Assembly (NCBI GenBank): GCA_025357895.1
Contig: JANYLL010000296.1
Coordinates: 1 to 34,926, forward strand
Reading direction: 5' to 3'
DNA: 34,926 bases
From: Ignavibacteriota bacterium
Lineage (GTDB): Bacteria; Bacteroidota; Ignavibacteria; Palsa-1295
Under the pieces are notes generated by a model that saw nothing but the letters and a program-made list of their open reading frames with translations, was not told the DNA's origin and searched no databases. A program made the translations under genes and the position numbers. Positions 15,430 through 22,962 of the stretch are shown piece by piece; the first letter of the stretch is position 1, and the number at the start of each line of letters is the position of its first letter.

Positions 15430-17466
15430 ATGACAATGCAAGATACTTTCCCACTTCCAATATATGACGGAGATGATTATCCGCCGCAGTTCGACGATGA
15501 AGCCGAACAGGAAGAGGATGCCTTAGATATTGCAGCCGAAGGCGAGCAATTCCATCTTGCCGTTACAATAGATGATTTTACATTAGAAGAAAGACTTGAA
15601 TCACTTCCAAAATCTCCCGGAGTGTATCAATTCAAAAATGCCGCCGGAAAAGTTATCTATGTCGGCAAAGCAAAAAATCTTAAAAACAGAGTCCGCTCCT
15701 ATTTTCAGAATTATGCAAGAGGTGTAGGGGATGCAAAATTTCGTGCACTTGTCGAAAAGATAGCCGATGTTGAATTACTTCTGACCGATAGTGATGTCGA
15801 AGCGCTCATCTTAGAGAATACTCTCATAAAAAAATTGAAGCCGCGATATAACGTCATGCTCAAAGACGATAAGACTTATCCGTGGGTTGTTGTTACCAAT
15901 GAGCCATACCCACGAGTTTTTACAACGCGTCGCAAGCGCCATGATGGGGGAAAATATTATGGTCCGTATACGGAAGCATTATATCTTCGGTACTTAATGC
16001 GTACGCTTCGCGAAATATTTCCGATCAGAACCTGCAACTTCGATATTGACGAAGATTTTATTGAACGGAAGAAGACTCGTGTCTGCCTTGAATATCATAT
16101 CAAACGGTGCGAAGGTCCGTGCGAAGGGCTTGTAACCCACAGTGGATATAATACAATGATCAAAAAGGTCAAGCAGATACTCACCGGAAGGACGAAGGAT
16201 GTTGAGAAAGAACTCCGCGAAGAGATGCAAAAGCTTTCATCGGAAATGCGTTTTGAAGATGCCGCTCTGCGCCGCGATCAGCTGGCAGTCTTAAGCGATT
16301 ATGTAAGCAAACAGAAAGTTGTAACAGAAGAACTTATCGATCGTGATATTTTTGCTATAGCATCTGAAGAGGACGATGCTTGCGGAATAATTTTCAAAGT
16401 ACGCGACGGAAAGATCACCGGCAAGCAGCAATTCTTTTTCTCAAATGTTGAAGGAAAAGAACGGGAAGAAATATTAGAAGCATTACTCGAAAGATATTAT
16501 TCATCCACCGATTATATTCCAGAAGAAATATTTCTTCCGATCGAACTTACTGATCCCGATACGTTCGAAGCGTGGCTGGCGCGCAGAACCCGTGAGCTAT
16601 CGAACGACGATGACACAGGTGCCATGAAGCCACCGAAACTTATCGTGCCGAAGATCGGCGAAAAAGTAAAGCTTATTTCGATGGTACAATCAAATGCAAA
16701 ATTCTTACTTGGCGAAATAAAAATTCAGAAGTTAAAGCAAGATGATTTTGTACCCCATGTTTTGAAAGCTTTGCAGCGCGATCTGCATTTGAAAAAACCG
16801 CCGCGTCATATTGAATGTTTTGATAATTCTCATTTTCAAGGTTCTGAGACCGTATCTTCAATGGTCTATTTCGAAAATGCAAAACCAAAAAAATCGGAAT
16901 ACCGAAAATATAAAAATAAAACGGTTGAAGGCATTGATGACTTTGCTTCTATGAAAGAAGTAGTATATCGGCGATATGCAAAACTTATCCAGGATAATTC
17001 TGAATTGCCGGATCTTATTGTCATTGATGGCGGTAAAGGGCAGTTATCAAGTGCGTATGAAGTTCTTACAGAATTAAAGCTTACAGAAATTCCAATAATA
17101 GGATTAGCAAAAAGACTTGAGGAAATTTTTGTAGTAGGTAGTTCGGAATCAATGCTCTTGCCTAAATCTTCAAGCAGTTTGCGATTGCTACAACAGATCC
17201 GTGATGAAGCTCATCGTTTTGCAATCACATTCCATCGCTCGCTACGTGATAAGCGAACATTGCAGACTGAACTGACCCAAATTCCGGGAGTAGGGAAAAA
17301 GAAAGCGATGAAATTATTGGAAGAATGTGGCTCAGTCGAAGGGGTAAGGCATACTTCCGAGCCGGAACTTGTAAGGCTTGTAGGGCTTACGGCAATGAAA
17401 AAGATCGTTGAATATTTCAAAGAACAGGAAGCAATTGGAGCACGAGAAAATATCCCTGCCGAGTAA
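15430..17466 (+). CDS. uvrC: UvrABC nucleotide-excision-repair endonuclease subunit C
   Basis: Makes the dual incision at DNA lesions with UvrB. The domains follow the family order. The GIY-YIG nuclease reads LPKSPGVYQFKNAAGKVIYVG. A four-cysteine motif follows (RTCNFD, RVCLEYHIKRCEGPCEG), the site shown to hold an iron-sulfur cluster in E. coli UvrC. The UVR motif is at EEMQKLSSEMRFEDAALRRDQ. The RNase-H-like nuclease includes ECFDNSHFQG, IVIDGGKGQL and DEAHRFAITFHR, and tandem helix-hairpin-helix motifs end the protein (IPGVGKKKAMKLLEE). An acidic N-terminal extension of about 55 residues precedes GIY-YIG. Starts at 15430 (ATG), 15436 (ATG) or 15406 (GTG, inside the repeat) are possible. 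The 3' end overlaps tsaD. Confidence 0.97.
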   Translation: MTMQDTFPLPIYDGDDYPPQFDDEAEQEEDALDIAAEGEQFHLAVTIDDFTLEERLESLPKSPGVYQFKNAAGKVIYVGKAKNLKNRVRSYFQNYARGVGDAKFRALVEKIADVELLLTDSDVEALILENTLIKKLKPRYNVMLKDDKTYPWVVVTNEPYPRVFTTRRKRHDGGKYYGPYTEALYLRYLMRTLREIFPIRTCNFDIDEDFIERKKTRVCLEYHIKRCEGPCEGLVTHSGYNTMIKKVKQILTGRTKDVEKELREEMQKLSSEMRFEDAALRRDQLAVLSDYVSKQKVVTEELIDRDIFAIASEEDDACGIIFKVRDGKITGKQQFFFSNVEGKEREEILEALLERYYSSTDYIPEEIFLPIELTDPDTFEAWLARRTRELSNDDDTGAMKPPKLIVPKIGEKVKLISMVQSNAKFLLGEIKIQKLKQDDFVPHVLKALQRDLHLKKPPRHIECFDNSHFQGSETVSSMVYFENAKPKKSEYRKYKNKTVEGIDDFASMKEVVYRRYAKLIQDNSELPDLIVIDGGKGQLSSAYEVLTELKLTEIPIIGLAKRLEEIFVVGSSESMLLPKSSSSLRLLQQIRDEAHRFAITFHRSLRDKRTLQTELTQIPGVGKKKAMKLLEECGSVEGVRHTSEPELVRLVGLTAMKKIVEYFKEQEAIGARENIPAE

Positions 17467-18460
17467 CGGCATTATCTTAGGTATCGAAAGCTCCTGCGAC
17501 GAAACAAGCGCAGCGATATTGTGCGGCCATGAACTAAAATCTGTTGTAATTTCATCTCAGCTATTTCATACAAGTTTTGGCGGTGTTGTGCCCGAACTTG
17601 CATCTCGTGCTCATATTCGTTCGATCATTCCAATAGTTGAAGAAGCATTTTCAAAAACTCAACTTCAGGCAAAAGATATTACGGCCATTGCAGTAACAAA
17701 TGCTCCAGGCTTGATGGGCGCATTGCTTGTCGGCTTAAATTTTGCAAAAGGTCTGGCTCTTTCTCTTGATGTGCCGCTTATTGGAGTCCATCATATCGAA
17801 GCACATATTTTTTCTGCCTTGCTTGAAGAAGAAAAACCCGAATTACCTTTTCTTGCTCTCGTTGTTTCAGGTGGTCATACGTTGCTTGTGCTTGTCGAAG
17901 ATATTGGCAAGTATAGCGTGATCGGCAAAACATTAGATGACGCCGCAGGCGAAGCATTTGATAAAGTTGGTAAGATGCTTGGTATGGGTTATCCTGCTGG
18001 ACCTATTATAGATAAAACTGCAAAAAGTGGCAATCCGAGATTCGTAAAATTTCCGCGCTCGATGATGGGTGAAGATAATTTTAATTTCAGCTTCAGCGGA
18101 ATAAAAACTTCCGTGCTATATTATCTTCGTGATAATCCGAATATTCTAACCGAACATTTATCGGACATTGCAGCATCTTTTCAACAAGCAGTAGTAGATG
18201 TTCTTGTCGAAAAAACTATTCTTGCTGCACGAAAATATAATATTCGTGATATCGTCTGTGTCGGCGGAGTAAATGCTAATAATTTATTACGCGAGCAATT
18301 TAAAAGTGTTTGCGAAATGCAAAAGAAAAATTTTTTCTCGCCGCGTCCAATGCTCTCGACAGATAATGCTGCGATGATCGCAATGCTTGGCGCATTAAAA
18401 CTGGATCGAGGAATTTCAAGCGATCTTTCATTAACTGCTATGGCACGAGTTTCATTATAA
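17435..18460 (+). CDS. tsaD: tRNA threonylcarbamoyladenosine synthase component TsaD
   Basis: With TsaB and TsaE, transfers threonylcarbamoyl to A37 of tRNAs reading ANN codons. The ASKHA-fold signatures are all present: ILGIESSCDETSAA, GVVPELASRAHI, TNAPGLMGALLVGLNFAKGL and the metal-binding HHIEAH. ALVVSGGHTLLV, DDAAGEAFDKVGKMLG, NFSFSGIKTSV and VGGVNANNLLREQ follow. No ATG precedes the first conserved strand. TTG at 17435 gives the usual length (341 aa) and TTG at 17408 adds 9 residues. Either way the start lies inside the 3' end of uvrC, so the two are coupled. The stop abuts the rsmB start with no gap. Confidence 0.96.
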   Translation: MEHEKISLPSNGIILGIESSCDETSAAILCGHELKSVVISSQLFHTSFGGVVPELASRAHIRSIIPIVEEAFSKTQLQAKDITAIAVTNAPGLMGALLVGLNFAKGLALSLDVPLIGVHHIEAHIFSALLEEEKPELPFLALVVSGGHTLLVLVEDIGKYSVIGKTLDDAAGEAFDKVGKMLGMGYPAGPIIDKTAKSGNPRFVKFPRSMMGEDNFNFSFSGIKTSVLYYLRDNPNILTEHLSDIAASFQQAVVDVLVEKTILAARKYNIRDIVCVGGVNANNLLREQFKSVCEMQKKNFFSPRPMLSTDNAAMIAMLGALKLDRGISSDLSLTAMARVSL

Positions 18461-19735
18461 ATGCAAAAATCAAGTCTTATCGGACATACAATCGAAGCGT
18501 ATTCGGAATTTGCGAATAACTCAGCAATTCCAGCCGATGCTGTTTTGCGCAGATTTTTTCTGAATAGAAAATATCTTGGCTCAAAAGACAGACGAGTGAT
18601 AGCCACAACTTATTTCGGAGCGATAAAAAATTTCCTACGCTTGGAAGCGATAGGTCAAGATGCTTTTGCAACTGATGTCCATAGACCGGAGCTTATCATC
18701 GCAGCATATGTTATTCTCTTTGAAAATGAAAAGCCGGAGGAGATGCGACTCATCTTGACTGAACTTTCAAACGAATTCAATAATGATTATCCTCGTCAGG
18801 CATTTGAAGCAATGGCTGATCGGAGTCGCGAAGAATTTAGACTTCAAACATTGCCAATCGAAGATCGTCTTTCTATTCTACATTCTTTTCCATTATGGTT
18901 TGTAAAAGAAATTTCGAAAGAATATGAAGCAGATTTAGTTGAGCCGATATTAAAATCATTAAATGCCGAAGCTCCTATAGTCCTGCGTGTAAATACTGCA
19001 ATGATTACTCGTGATGATCTGCGAAATGAACTTGCCGAACAAGGGATAGAAACTGAACTATCAACTATTTCAGAAGATGCGTTGCTACTACATAAACGAA
19101 TTAATATCTGGGATCTTGCAGCTTTTAAGCGCGGAGCATTCGAAGTGCAGGATGAAGGCAGCCAACTTGTTGCGCCATTTGCCGATATTCATTCCAACCG
19201 AATTAAAATTCTCGATGCCTGTGCCGGAGCCGGCGGTAAGACACTGCATTTTTCTTCTCTCCTAAAAAATCAGGGGGAAATATTTGCCACCGATCCTGAT
19301 CGTAATAAATTAGAAGAATTAAAAAAACGAGTCGTTCGCAGTAATTCGCAAAATATTCGCATTGTGCATCCCGATAAGTACGATTCTCAAATCAGCAATA
19401 AATTGAATTGGTTCGATATTGTCCTCCTTGATGTTCCGTGTAGCGGAACAGGTACTTTGCGGCGCAACCCAAGTATTAAATGGAATCTCGCTGAAGAAAT
19501 GCTCACAGAGTTAATTCAAAAGCAAAGAAGGATCCTTGACGCAAATTCAAAATATATTAAACCCGGTGGGACGCTGCTCTATGCAACATGTTCACTTCTA
19601 AAAAATGAGGGCGAAGAACAGATCGAATGGTTTACGAAAGAGTATCCGGAATTTCACCTCGAAGAAACAAAACGACTCCATCCAGAATCAGACGGATGCG
19701 ATGGCTTCTTTGTAGCAAGGCTAAAAAGAAGCTGA
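18461..19735 (+). CDS. rsmB: 16S rRNA m5C967-type methyltransferase (RsmB family)
   Basis: A SAM-dependent cytosine-5 RNA methylase. The N-terminal about 130 residues are a NusB-like helical RNA-binding domain (ADAVLRRFFLNRKYLGSKDRR). The Rossmann MTase core has ILDACAGAGGKTLHFSSLL, IFATDPDRNKLEELKKR and FDIVLLDVPCSGTGTLRRNP. The two catalytic cysteines lie in DVPCSG and LLYATCSLLKNEGEEQ. The 424-residue length is normal. It begins at the base after the tsaD stop codon, the third gene of uvrC-tsaD-rsmB. A role on C967 is the family default; related members target other rRNA or tRNA sites. Confidence 0.92.
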   Translation: MQKSSLIGHTIEAYSEFANNSAIPADAVLRRFFLNRKYLGSKDRRVIATTYFGAIKNFLRLEAIGQDAFATDVHRPELIIAAYVILFENEKPEEMRLILTELSNEFNNDYPRQAFEAMADRSREEFRLQTLPIEDRLSILHSFPLWFVKEISKEYEADLVEPILKSLNAEAPIVLRVNTAMITRDDLRNELAEQGIETELSTISEDALLLHKRINIWDLAAFKRGAFEVQDEGSQLVAPFADIHSNRIKILDACAGAGGKTLHFSSLLKNQGEIFATDPDRNKLEELKKRVVRSNSQNIRIVHPDKYDSQISNKLNWFDIVLLDVPCSGTGTLRRNPSIKWNLAEEMLTELIQKQRRILDANSKYIKPGGTLLYATCSLLKNEGEEQIEWFTKEYPEFHLEETKRLHPESDGCDGFFVARLKRS

Positions 19736-19739
19736 GCAA

Positions 19740-20243
19740 CTAAAACGTAACTTCCACATTTCCTTCCGATATTCGAGTTGTATCAACTCCACTCCCCGAT
19801 ACGATCGGAAGTAGGGCGTTGAATTCAGCCTTAAGTTCTGTATCCAAGCCTAATCGAATCGTAAATGGACCGACGGATTTACCACCGGGCACAGCTGAGG
19901 AAGAGTAGATTCGGCCAACACCGGTATTTGGCCGGTACTCGAGTACCATTGTTGTTCCGGTTACAACGCTGCCGCTCTGAATCAAATCACCGATCGTGAA
20001 TATCCCTGCCTGCTTATAGAGATTAAATAACCGTATCGTCAGGTACAATCCGGATGGATCTCCTCCGTTAATCGTAATGATGCTTTGGCCGGCTGAGTCC
20101 GTTTTTTTTGTCGTCGGAGTCATCGAATATAAATCCCCATCCACTTTGAAGGTAAGAATATTATTAGCCGATGTTGCATCAGTTGCCTTATTGCATGAGG
20201 CGAATAAAACAAGGAAGAGCAATGGGGTAATTCTTCTTCTCAT
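19740..20243 (-). CDS. Hypothetical lipoprotein
   Basis: Start at the ATG at 20243 gives MRRRITPLLFLVLFASCNKA, a clean lipoprotein signal with lipobox FASC. The mature part (about 150 aa) begins ILTFKVDGDLYSMTPTT and is rich in beta strands, Gly, Ser and Thr, like the small FKVDG-type secreted lipoproteins common in Bacteroidota. I do not recognise a function. A longer start at 20270 or 20288 would overlap the preceding gene and push the signal inward. It is the last gene of a minus-strand pair, convergent with rsmB with only 4 bases between the stop codons. Confidence 0.72.
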   Translation of the reverse strand: MRRRITPLLFLVLFASCNKATDATSANNILTFKVDGDLYSMTPTTKKTDSAGQSIITINGGDPSGLYLTIRLFNLYKQAGIFTIGDLIQSGSVVTGTTMVLEYRPNTGVGRIYSSSAVPGGKSVGPFTIRLGLDTELKAEFNALLPIVSGSGVDTTRISEGNVEVTF

Positions 20244-20254
20244 CAAAGGTGCTC

Positions 20255-21205
20255 TTAGAGTGTTCTCCATCCCATCATCTTTTTCCAATGCTCCATCATC
20301 TCACGGTGTTCGGTCTCCGTATTTCCAAGCAAAGATTTCGGAAGATGTTCTGACCAGCCTTCCTCCAACTCTTCAAGATTTTTTCCGAAGAAGATCTTGA
20401 ACGTATCGGAAGTTACTTCGTCATCGTATTTGGAAAATTCCACAACTCGGTCATCGCTTGCTGTGTCGCCGAGATAAAGTAGGAAAGCTCCGGCAAGAAC
20501 GCGGCGTTCAAGTTCAGAAGCAAAGCGAAGCGAATGCCATGAATAGGCAAGTTTGGGAAGTACGGCACTTTCTTTAAGATAATGACCGATGATATCCGGT
20601 TCTACTCCGTAATACGGATAAATATGCTTTGAATGTCCATGCAGCCTTTCACTTAAAAAAGTTGCGAATGAATCTTCAAGCAATGCCCAGCCCCGTGTAA
20701 TGCCATAATGTTTTATGTATCGCGGAAAGCGCATTGCATGAGTGAGCATGGTGATAAGTTCAGTATCATTTGATTCATGTGCATTGCTGACAAGATAAAT
20801 CGCTCTTTCACCGGCGCTGAAATGCGTCGAAGTTTTTCTGCCCATCAGTGATGGCGAGCGAATATCGGTAATATAAATTGGGAAGCGCTCTACATGCCCT
20901 TCATGCGTCATCGAAAAAATACTGCGGTATGCTGTTTCCAGAACTTGTGCAAGCATTTCAATCTCGACGCTATGCAGACAGATCTTGTCATAAGAGATTT
21001 CAAAATGCGGCGTTGTATAATGAACCCATTGAACCCGTGCACGAAGTTCAGAATCGCTGATCTTCACGAGAGGTCGCTGAGTTATCGTATTCGGTATTAT
21101 CAGTGGTGTGCTGACTGACAGGGAGTGGTTACGTTCGTCTTCCATCGAAAGAGCTGGGATACTCTGAAACATTTGTTTCTTTTCAGAAATGGTAATTTCG
21201 CTCAT
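20255..21205 (-). CDS. Uncharacterised protein resembling an inactive gluzincin peptidase
   Basis: 316 residues with no signal peptide. The middle has the layout of M1/MA-clan peptidases. VHYTTPHFEISYD opens it, FPIYITDIRSPSL and a helix LITMLTHAMRFPRYIKHYG follow, and the last is ITRGWALLEDSFATFLSERLHG. That last segment looks like the W-x-x-E-G-x-A region that supplies the third zinc ligand in such enzymes. The expected HExxH is replaced by LTHAM, so zinc binding and catalysis are doubtful. It may be a pseudoenzyme or a distinct family, and the assignment rests on pattern likeness. It probably shares a transcript with the downstream lipoprotein. Confidence 0.6.
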   Translation of the reverse strand: MSEITISEKKQMFQSIPALSMEDERNHSLSVSTPLIIPNTITQRPLVKISDSELRARVQWVHYTTPHFEISYDKICLHSVEIEMLAQVLETAYRSIFSMTHEGHVERFPIYITDIRSPSLMGRKTSTHFSAGERAIYLVSNAHESNDTELITMLTHAMRFPRYIKHYGITRGWALLEDSFATFLSERLHGHSKHIYPYYGVEPDIIGHYLKESAVLPKLAYSWHSLRFASELERRVLAGAFLLYLGDTASDDRVVEFSKYDDEVTSDTFKIFFGKNLEELEEGWSEHLPKSLLGNTETEHREMMEHWKKMMGWRTL

Positions 21206-21383
21206 ATAAAAAATGCCTCCGTCTGTGTTTTTGGTAAGAAGTAAATCAACTTAGGGAGTTGGAATATACGGACTTTTTTCGCTAAATCCAAATGTTTTCC
21301 ACAACATTTTTTTTATTTTTTGAAAGCCTTATAGACAGTGACAAAAATGGCGGGGAAATGTGGGAAATTATTTAAAAGATTCC

Positions 21384-21415
21384 AGTGGGATAGACTCTTA
21401 GTCCGTCCGTCTCAT
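21384..21415. repeat. GGGAC/GTCCC dispersed palindrome, copy 2 (degenerate)
   Basis: Reads AGTGGGATAGACT, a CTT loop, then AGTCCGTCCGTCTCAT, an imperfect hairpin of the family seen at 7452. It lies 2 bases past the stop of the gene at 21418-21915. Confidence 0.65.
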
Positions 21416-21417
21416 AA

Positions 21418-21915
21418 TCATTTCACAAAATCAAATGCCCTCGCATGCCAAGAATCTTTTGCCATCAATTCCCATTTCCCCTCGCGAAATTCTTTTAATG
21501 AAGTAAGTGTGTTATCAAAAACTTTTGTCGCACTTGTTACAGACCCGCTCTTTGCGATCTCGGAAAAATCCTCTCGAAGAATTGAATGAATAGATCCGTT
21601 CTCCCTGTATTGCACGCGCGGCATTCCGAAAAATTCTACTCCGTATGTTTCAGAAAGCATCCTGACGCGGCGCATCATTTCATCGGTTGAGCAGCCCGAA
21701 GGAAAAGTAGATTCATCAGCAGCGACAAGCAGAAACTGGTTATGCATCATCATCGCACTTCCTGTCACCGAGGATTGATGCGCAAGCCATGAATTGCAAA
21801 ATGATTGCATCTCGCGAAGCAGCATCTCCGCTTCAGCGTCACTAAGTTTACGATCGGCAGCAAAGATCCAAAGCCGCGATGAATCGGGAAGCAAATCAAA
21901 TGGAATGTAGCTCAT
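21418..21915 (-). CDS. Conserved hypothetical protein of a Bacteroidota family (often mislabelled ABC transporter ATPase)
   Basis: 165 residues beginning MSYIPFDLLPDSSRLWIFAADRK, followed by a helical LREMQSFCNSWLAHQ, FLLVAADESTFPSGCSTDEMMRR and FFGMPRVQYRENG. From memory, this pattern (IPF..LPD..R.WI..ADR and GCS.D) belongs to a short conserved Bacteroidota protein commonly annotated as ABC transporter ATPase. The sequence has no Walker A, Walker B or ABC signature, so that name is wrong. No function is known. It is flanked on both sides by copies of the GGGAC/GTCCC palindrome, and a strong minus-strand promoter lies about 400 bases upstream. Confidence 0.75.
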   Translation of the reverse strand: MSYIPFDLLPDSSRLWIFAADRKLSDAEAEMLLREMQSFCNSWLAHQSSVTGSAMMMHNQFLLVAADESTFPSGCSTDEMMRRVRMLSETYGVEFFGMPRVQYRENGSIHSILREDFSEIAKSGSVTSATKVFDNTLTSLKEFREGKWELMAKDSWHARAFDFVK

Positions 21916-21937
21916 ATTTTTTTATATTTTCTTAGTG

Positions 21938-21957
21938 GGACGGACTTCAGTCCGTCC
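21938..21957. repeat. GGGAC/GTCCC dispersed palindrome, copy 3 (best preserved)
   Basis: GGACGGACT, loop TC, AGTCCGTCC: a perfect 9-bp stem, 22 bases upstream of the start codon at 21915, so it would lie in the mRNA leader of that gene. Confidence 0.85.
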
Positions 21958-22312
21958 AGTCTAACTTCTTTACAACATAAACCGAGCCTAATACTCTCCA
22001 TTTTAAGCTTTTAGCTTTCGCCGTACTCGGTGTGTGTGCACAACGATCTCCTTTATTTTCAATAACTTCCAAGGGCTTAATTCAGCACCCCTCAAAACCT
22101 TAGTCTTTTTTATAATCCCCAATTTTACATTTTTAATTTTCAATTTTTAATTATTCTTTTCTCTCCCTTTTATACGTCGGGGATTAAAGCCGCAACTGAC
22201 ATCCGGCAAGAAAAGAAGAATCGATTTTTTTTGATTTGGGTTATTTACTCTGGCAATTCAAGGACTGAATGCACTGAGGGTTTTACCGCGGGATGTTTCC
22301 GGCGGGAATGCA

Positions 22313-22341
22313 AAGATACGAAACTTTTAGGTGTTTGTCAA
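22313..22341 (-). promoter_or_regulatory. Minus-strand promoter, TTGACA-N17-TATCTT(TG)
   Basis: On the minus strand TTGACA and TATCTT are separated by 17 bases, and the downstream box also reads TATCTTTGC, the Bacteroidota -7 form. It would transcribe leftward across about 400 untranslated bases to the gene starting at 21915, or make a short RNA. Confidence 0.6.
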
Positions 22342-22520
22342 GGTGCCTATCTGAAAAAAAGTGAAAATAATTTTAAAATCGTTGAATACGAATCAAAATC
22401 GCCAAATATTTTTTTGACTAAAAAAAAGTTTACATAGGTGCCTATTGCAAAATCTTAGTCGGAAGTTTGGCGGGTCAGGTCGGGTGGGTTTCAGGTGGCA
22501 TGTAATTCTGTGCCCCCCAG

Positions 22521-22541
22521 AGGGACAGGAGTGTCCGTCCT
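22521..22541. repeat. GGGAC/GTCCC dispersed palindrome, copy 4 (variant)
   Basis: AGGGACAGGAGTGTCCGTCCT, with GGGAC and GTCC cores and a degenerate centre. It belongs to the family at 7452, 21384 and 21938. Confidence 0.6.
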
Positions 22542-22590
22542 ACTATATTCCCCGATCTCCTGACTACTAACTACTTACTACTAACTTCCG

Positions 22591-22598
22591 TATCTTTG
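22591..22598 (+). promoter_or_regulatory. Bacteroidota-type -7 box, TATCTTTG
   Basis: TATCTTTG ends 4 bases before the ATG at 22603, so a transcript from it would be nearly leaderless for that reading frame. The same box appears in reverse at 22311-22318. Confidence 0.45.
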
Positions 22599-22602
22599 CA
22601 CT

Positions 22603-22701
22603 ATGAAAATGATCTACAAAATTCTTCTTACAGCCGCGCTCTTTGGTGTCATCTTTATTATGGAAAAGTTAGGGGCGGAGTCTATTGGAGTATTATACTG
22701 A
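22603..22701 (+). CDS. Short signal-peptide-like reading frame, probably a gene remnant
   Basis: 32 codons: MKMIYKILLTAALFGVIFIM followed by EKLGAESIGVLY and a stop. A basic start and a hydrophobic core of about 14 residues look like a signal peptide. It follows directly on a promoter box. It stops 2 bases before the 3' end of an opposite-strand T9SS sorting-domain fragment, so the natural reading is the 5' stub of a lost exported-protein gene. A genuine small membrane peptide is possible. Confidence 0.35.
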   Translation: MKMIYKILLTAALFGVIFIMEKLGAESIGVLY

Positions 22702-22703
22702 TT

Positions 22704-22844
22704 CTACTTCGCCACGATCACCTGCACCGATTGCGAATACTCACCTGCCCGCAACTGGCAGAAATAAATCCCGCTTGGCATATCATGCGCATCCCAATTC
22801 ACTTCATGTGCGCCTTCCTGGATGACTTCCAAAACACGACTTAT
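22704..22844 (-). pseudogene. Remnant of a T9SS-exported protein (type A C-terminal sorting domain)
   Basis: The minus strand encodes about 44 residues up to a TAG at 22704-22706. They run SRVLEVIQEGAHEVNWDAHD, then MPSGIYFCQLRAGEYSQSV and QVIVAK. This matches the end of type A sorting domains (an H/N-W pattern, LPSGxYxxxLxAG and a terminal VxK). There is an in-frame stop at 22845-22847 just upstream and no start, so only the domain tail survives. It shows that the host lineage had T9SS cargo here and that the rest of the gene was deleted. Confidence 0.8.
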
Positions 22845-22962
22845 TCAGAATAAATGTCTAAAATAAAATAGTGGGCACTCTTACGTCCCAAAGCTGTTCT
22901 TTTGCCCACAATCATTTTTTTTGGTATATTGAAGTAGTTATTATGGGCACCATCTGTAACAA

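Larger units (their letters stand above)
21916..22962. other. Gene-poor, repeat-rich region upstream of the RM system
   Basis: About 1 kb without an intact gene of normal size. It contains two palindromes (21938 and 22521), an AT-rich run of TTTTTAATTTTCAATTTTTA type near 22130-22155, and a minus-strand promoter (22313-22341). A plus-strand promoter box with a 32-codon reading frame lies at 22591-22701, and a T9SS sorting-domain remnant at 22704-22844. A hairpin of GTGGGCA (22871) with TGCCCAC (22903) is followed by a T run. The organisation suggests repeated insertion and deletion. Confidence 0.7.

Noticed and set aside
21288-21375. TTTTCCACA and TGTGGGAAA motifs as DnaA boxes of a replication origin
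   Set aside because: Only two imperfect boxes, no dnaA or dnaN gene nearby, and no AT-rich unwinding region with more boxes.
21418-21915. ABC transporter ATPase label for the 165-aa protein
   Set aside because: No Walker A, Walker B or LSGGQ signature can be found, so the common database label is not supported.
22127-22155. AT-rich TTTTTAATTTTCAATTTTTA run as a CRISPR leader or array
   Set aside because: No regularly spaced repeats or unique spacers follow, and no cas genes are in the window.
22231-22437. 68-codon reading frame MIWVIYSGNSRTE on the plus strand
   Set aside because: No ribosome site, unusual composition, and it covers the minus-strand promoter. It looks like chance in a non-coding stretch.
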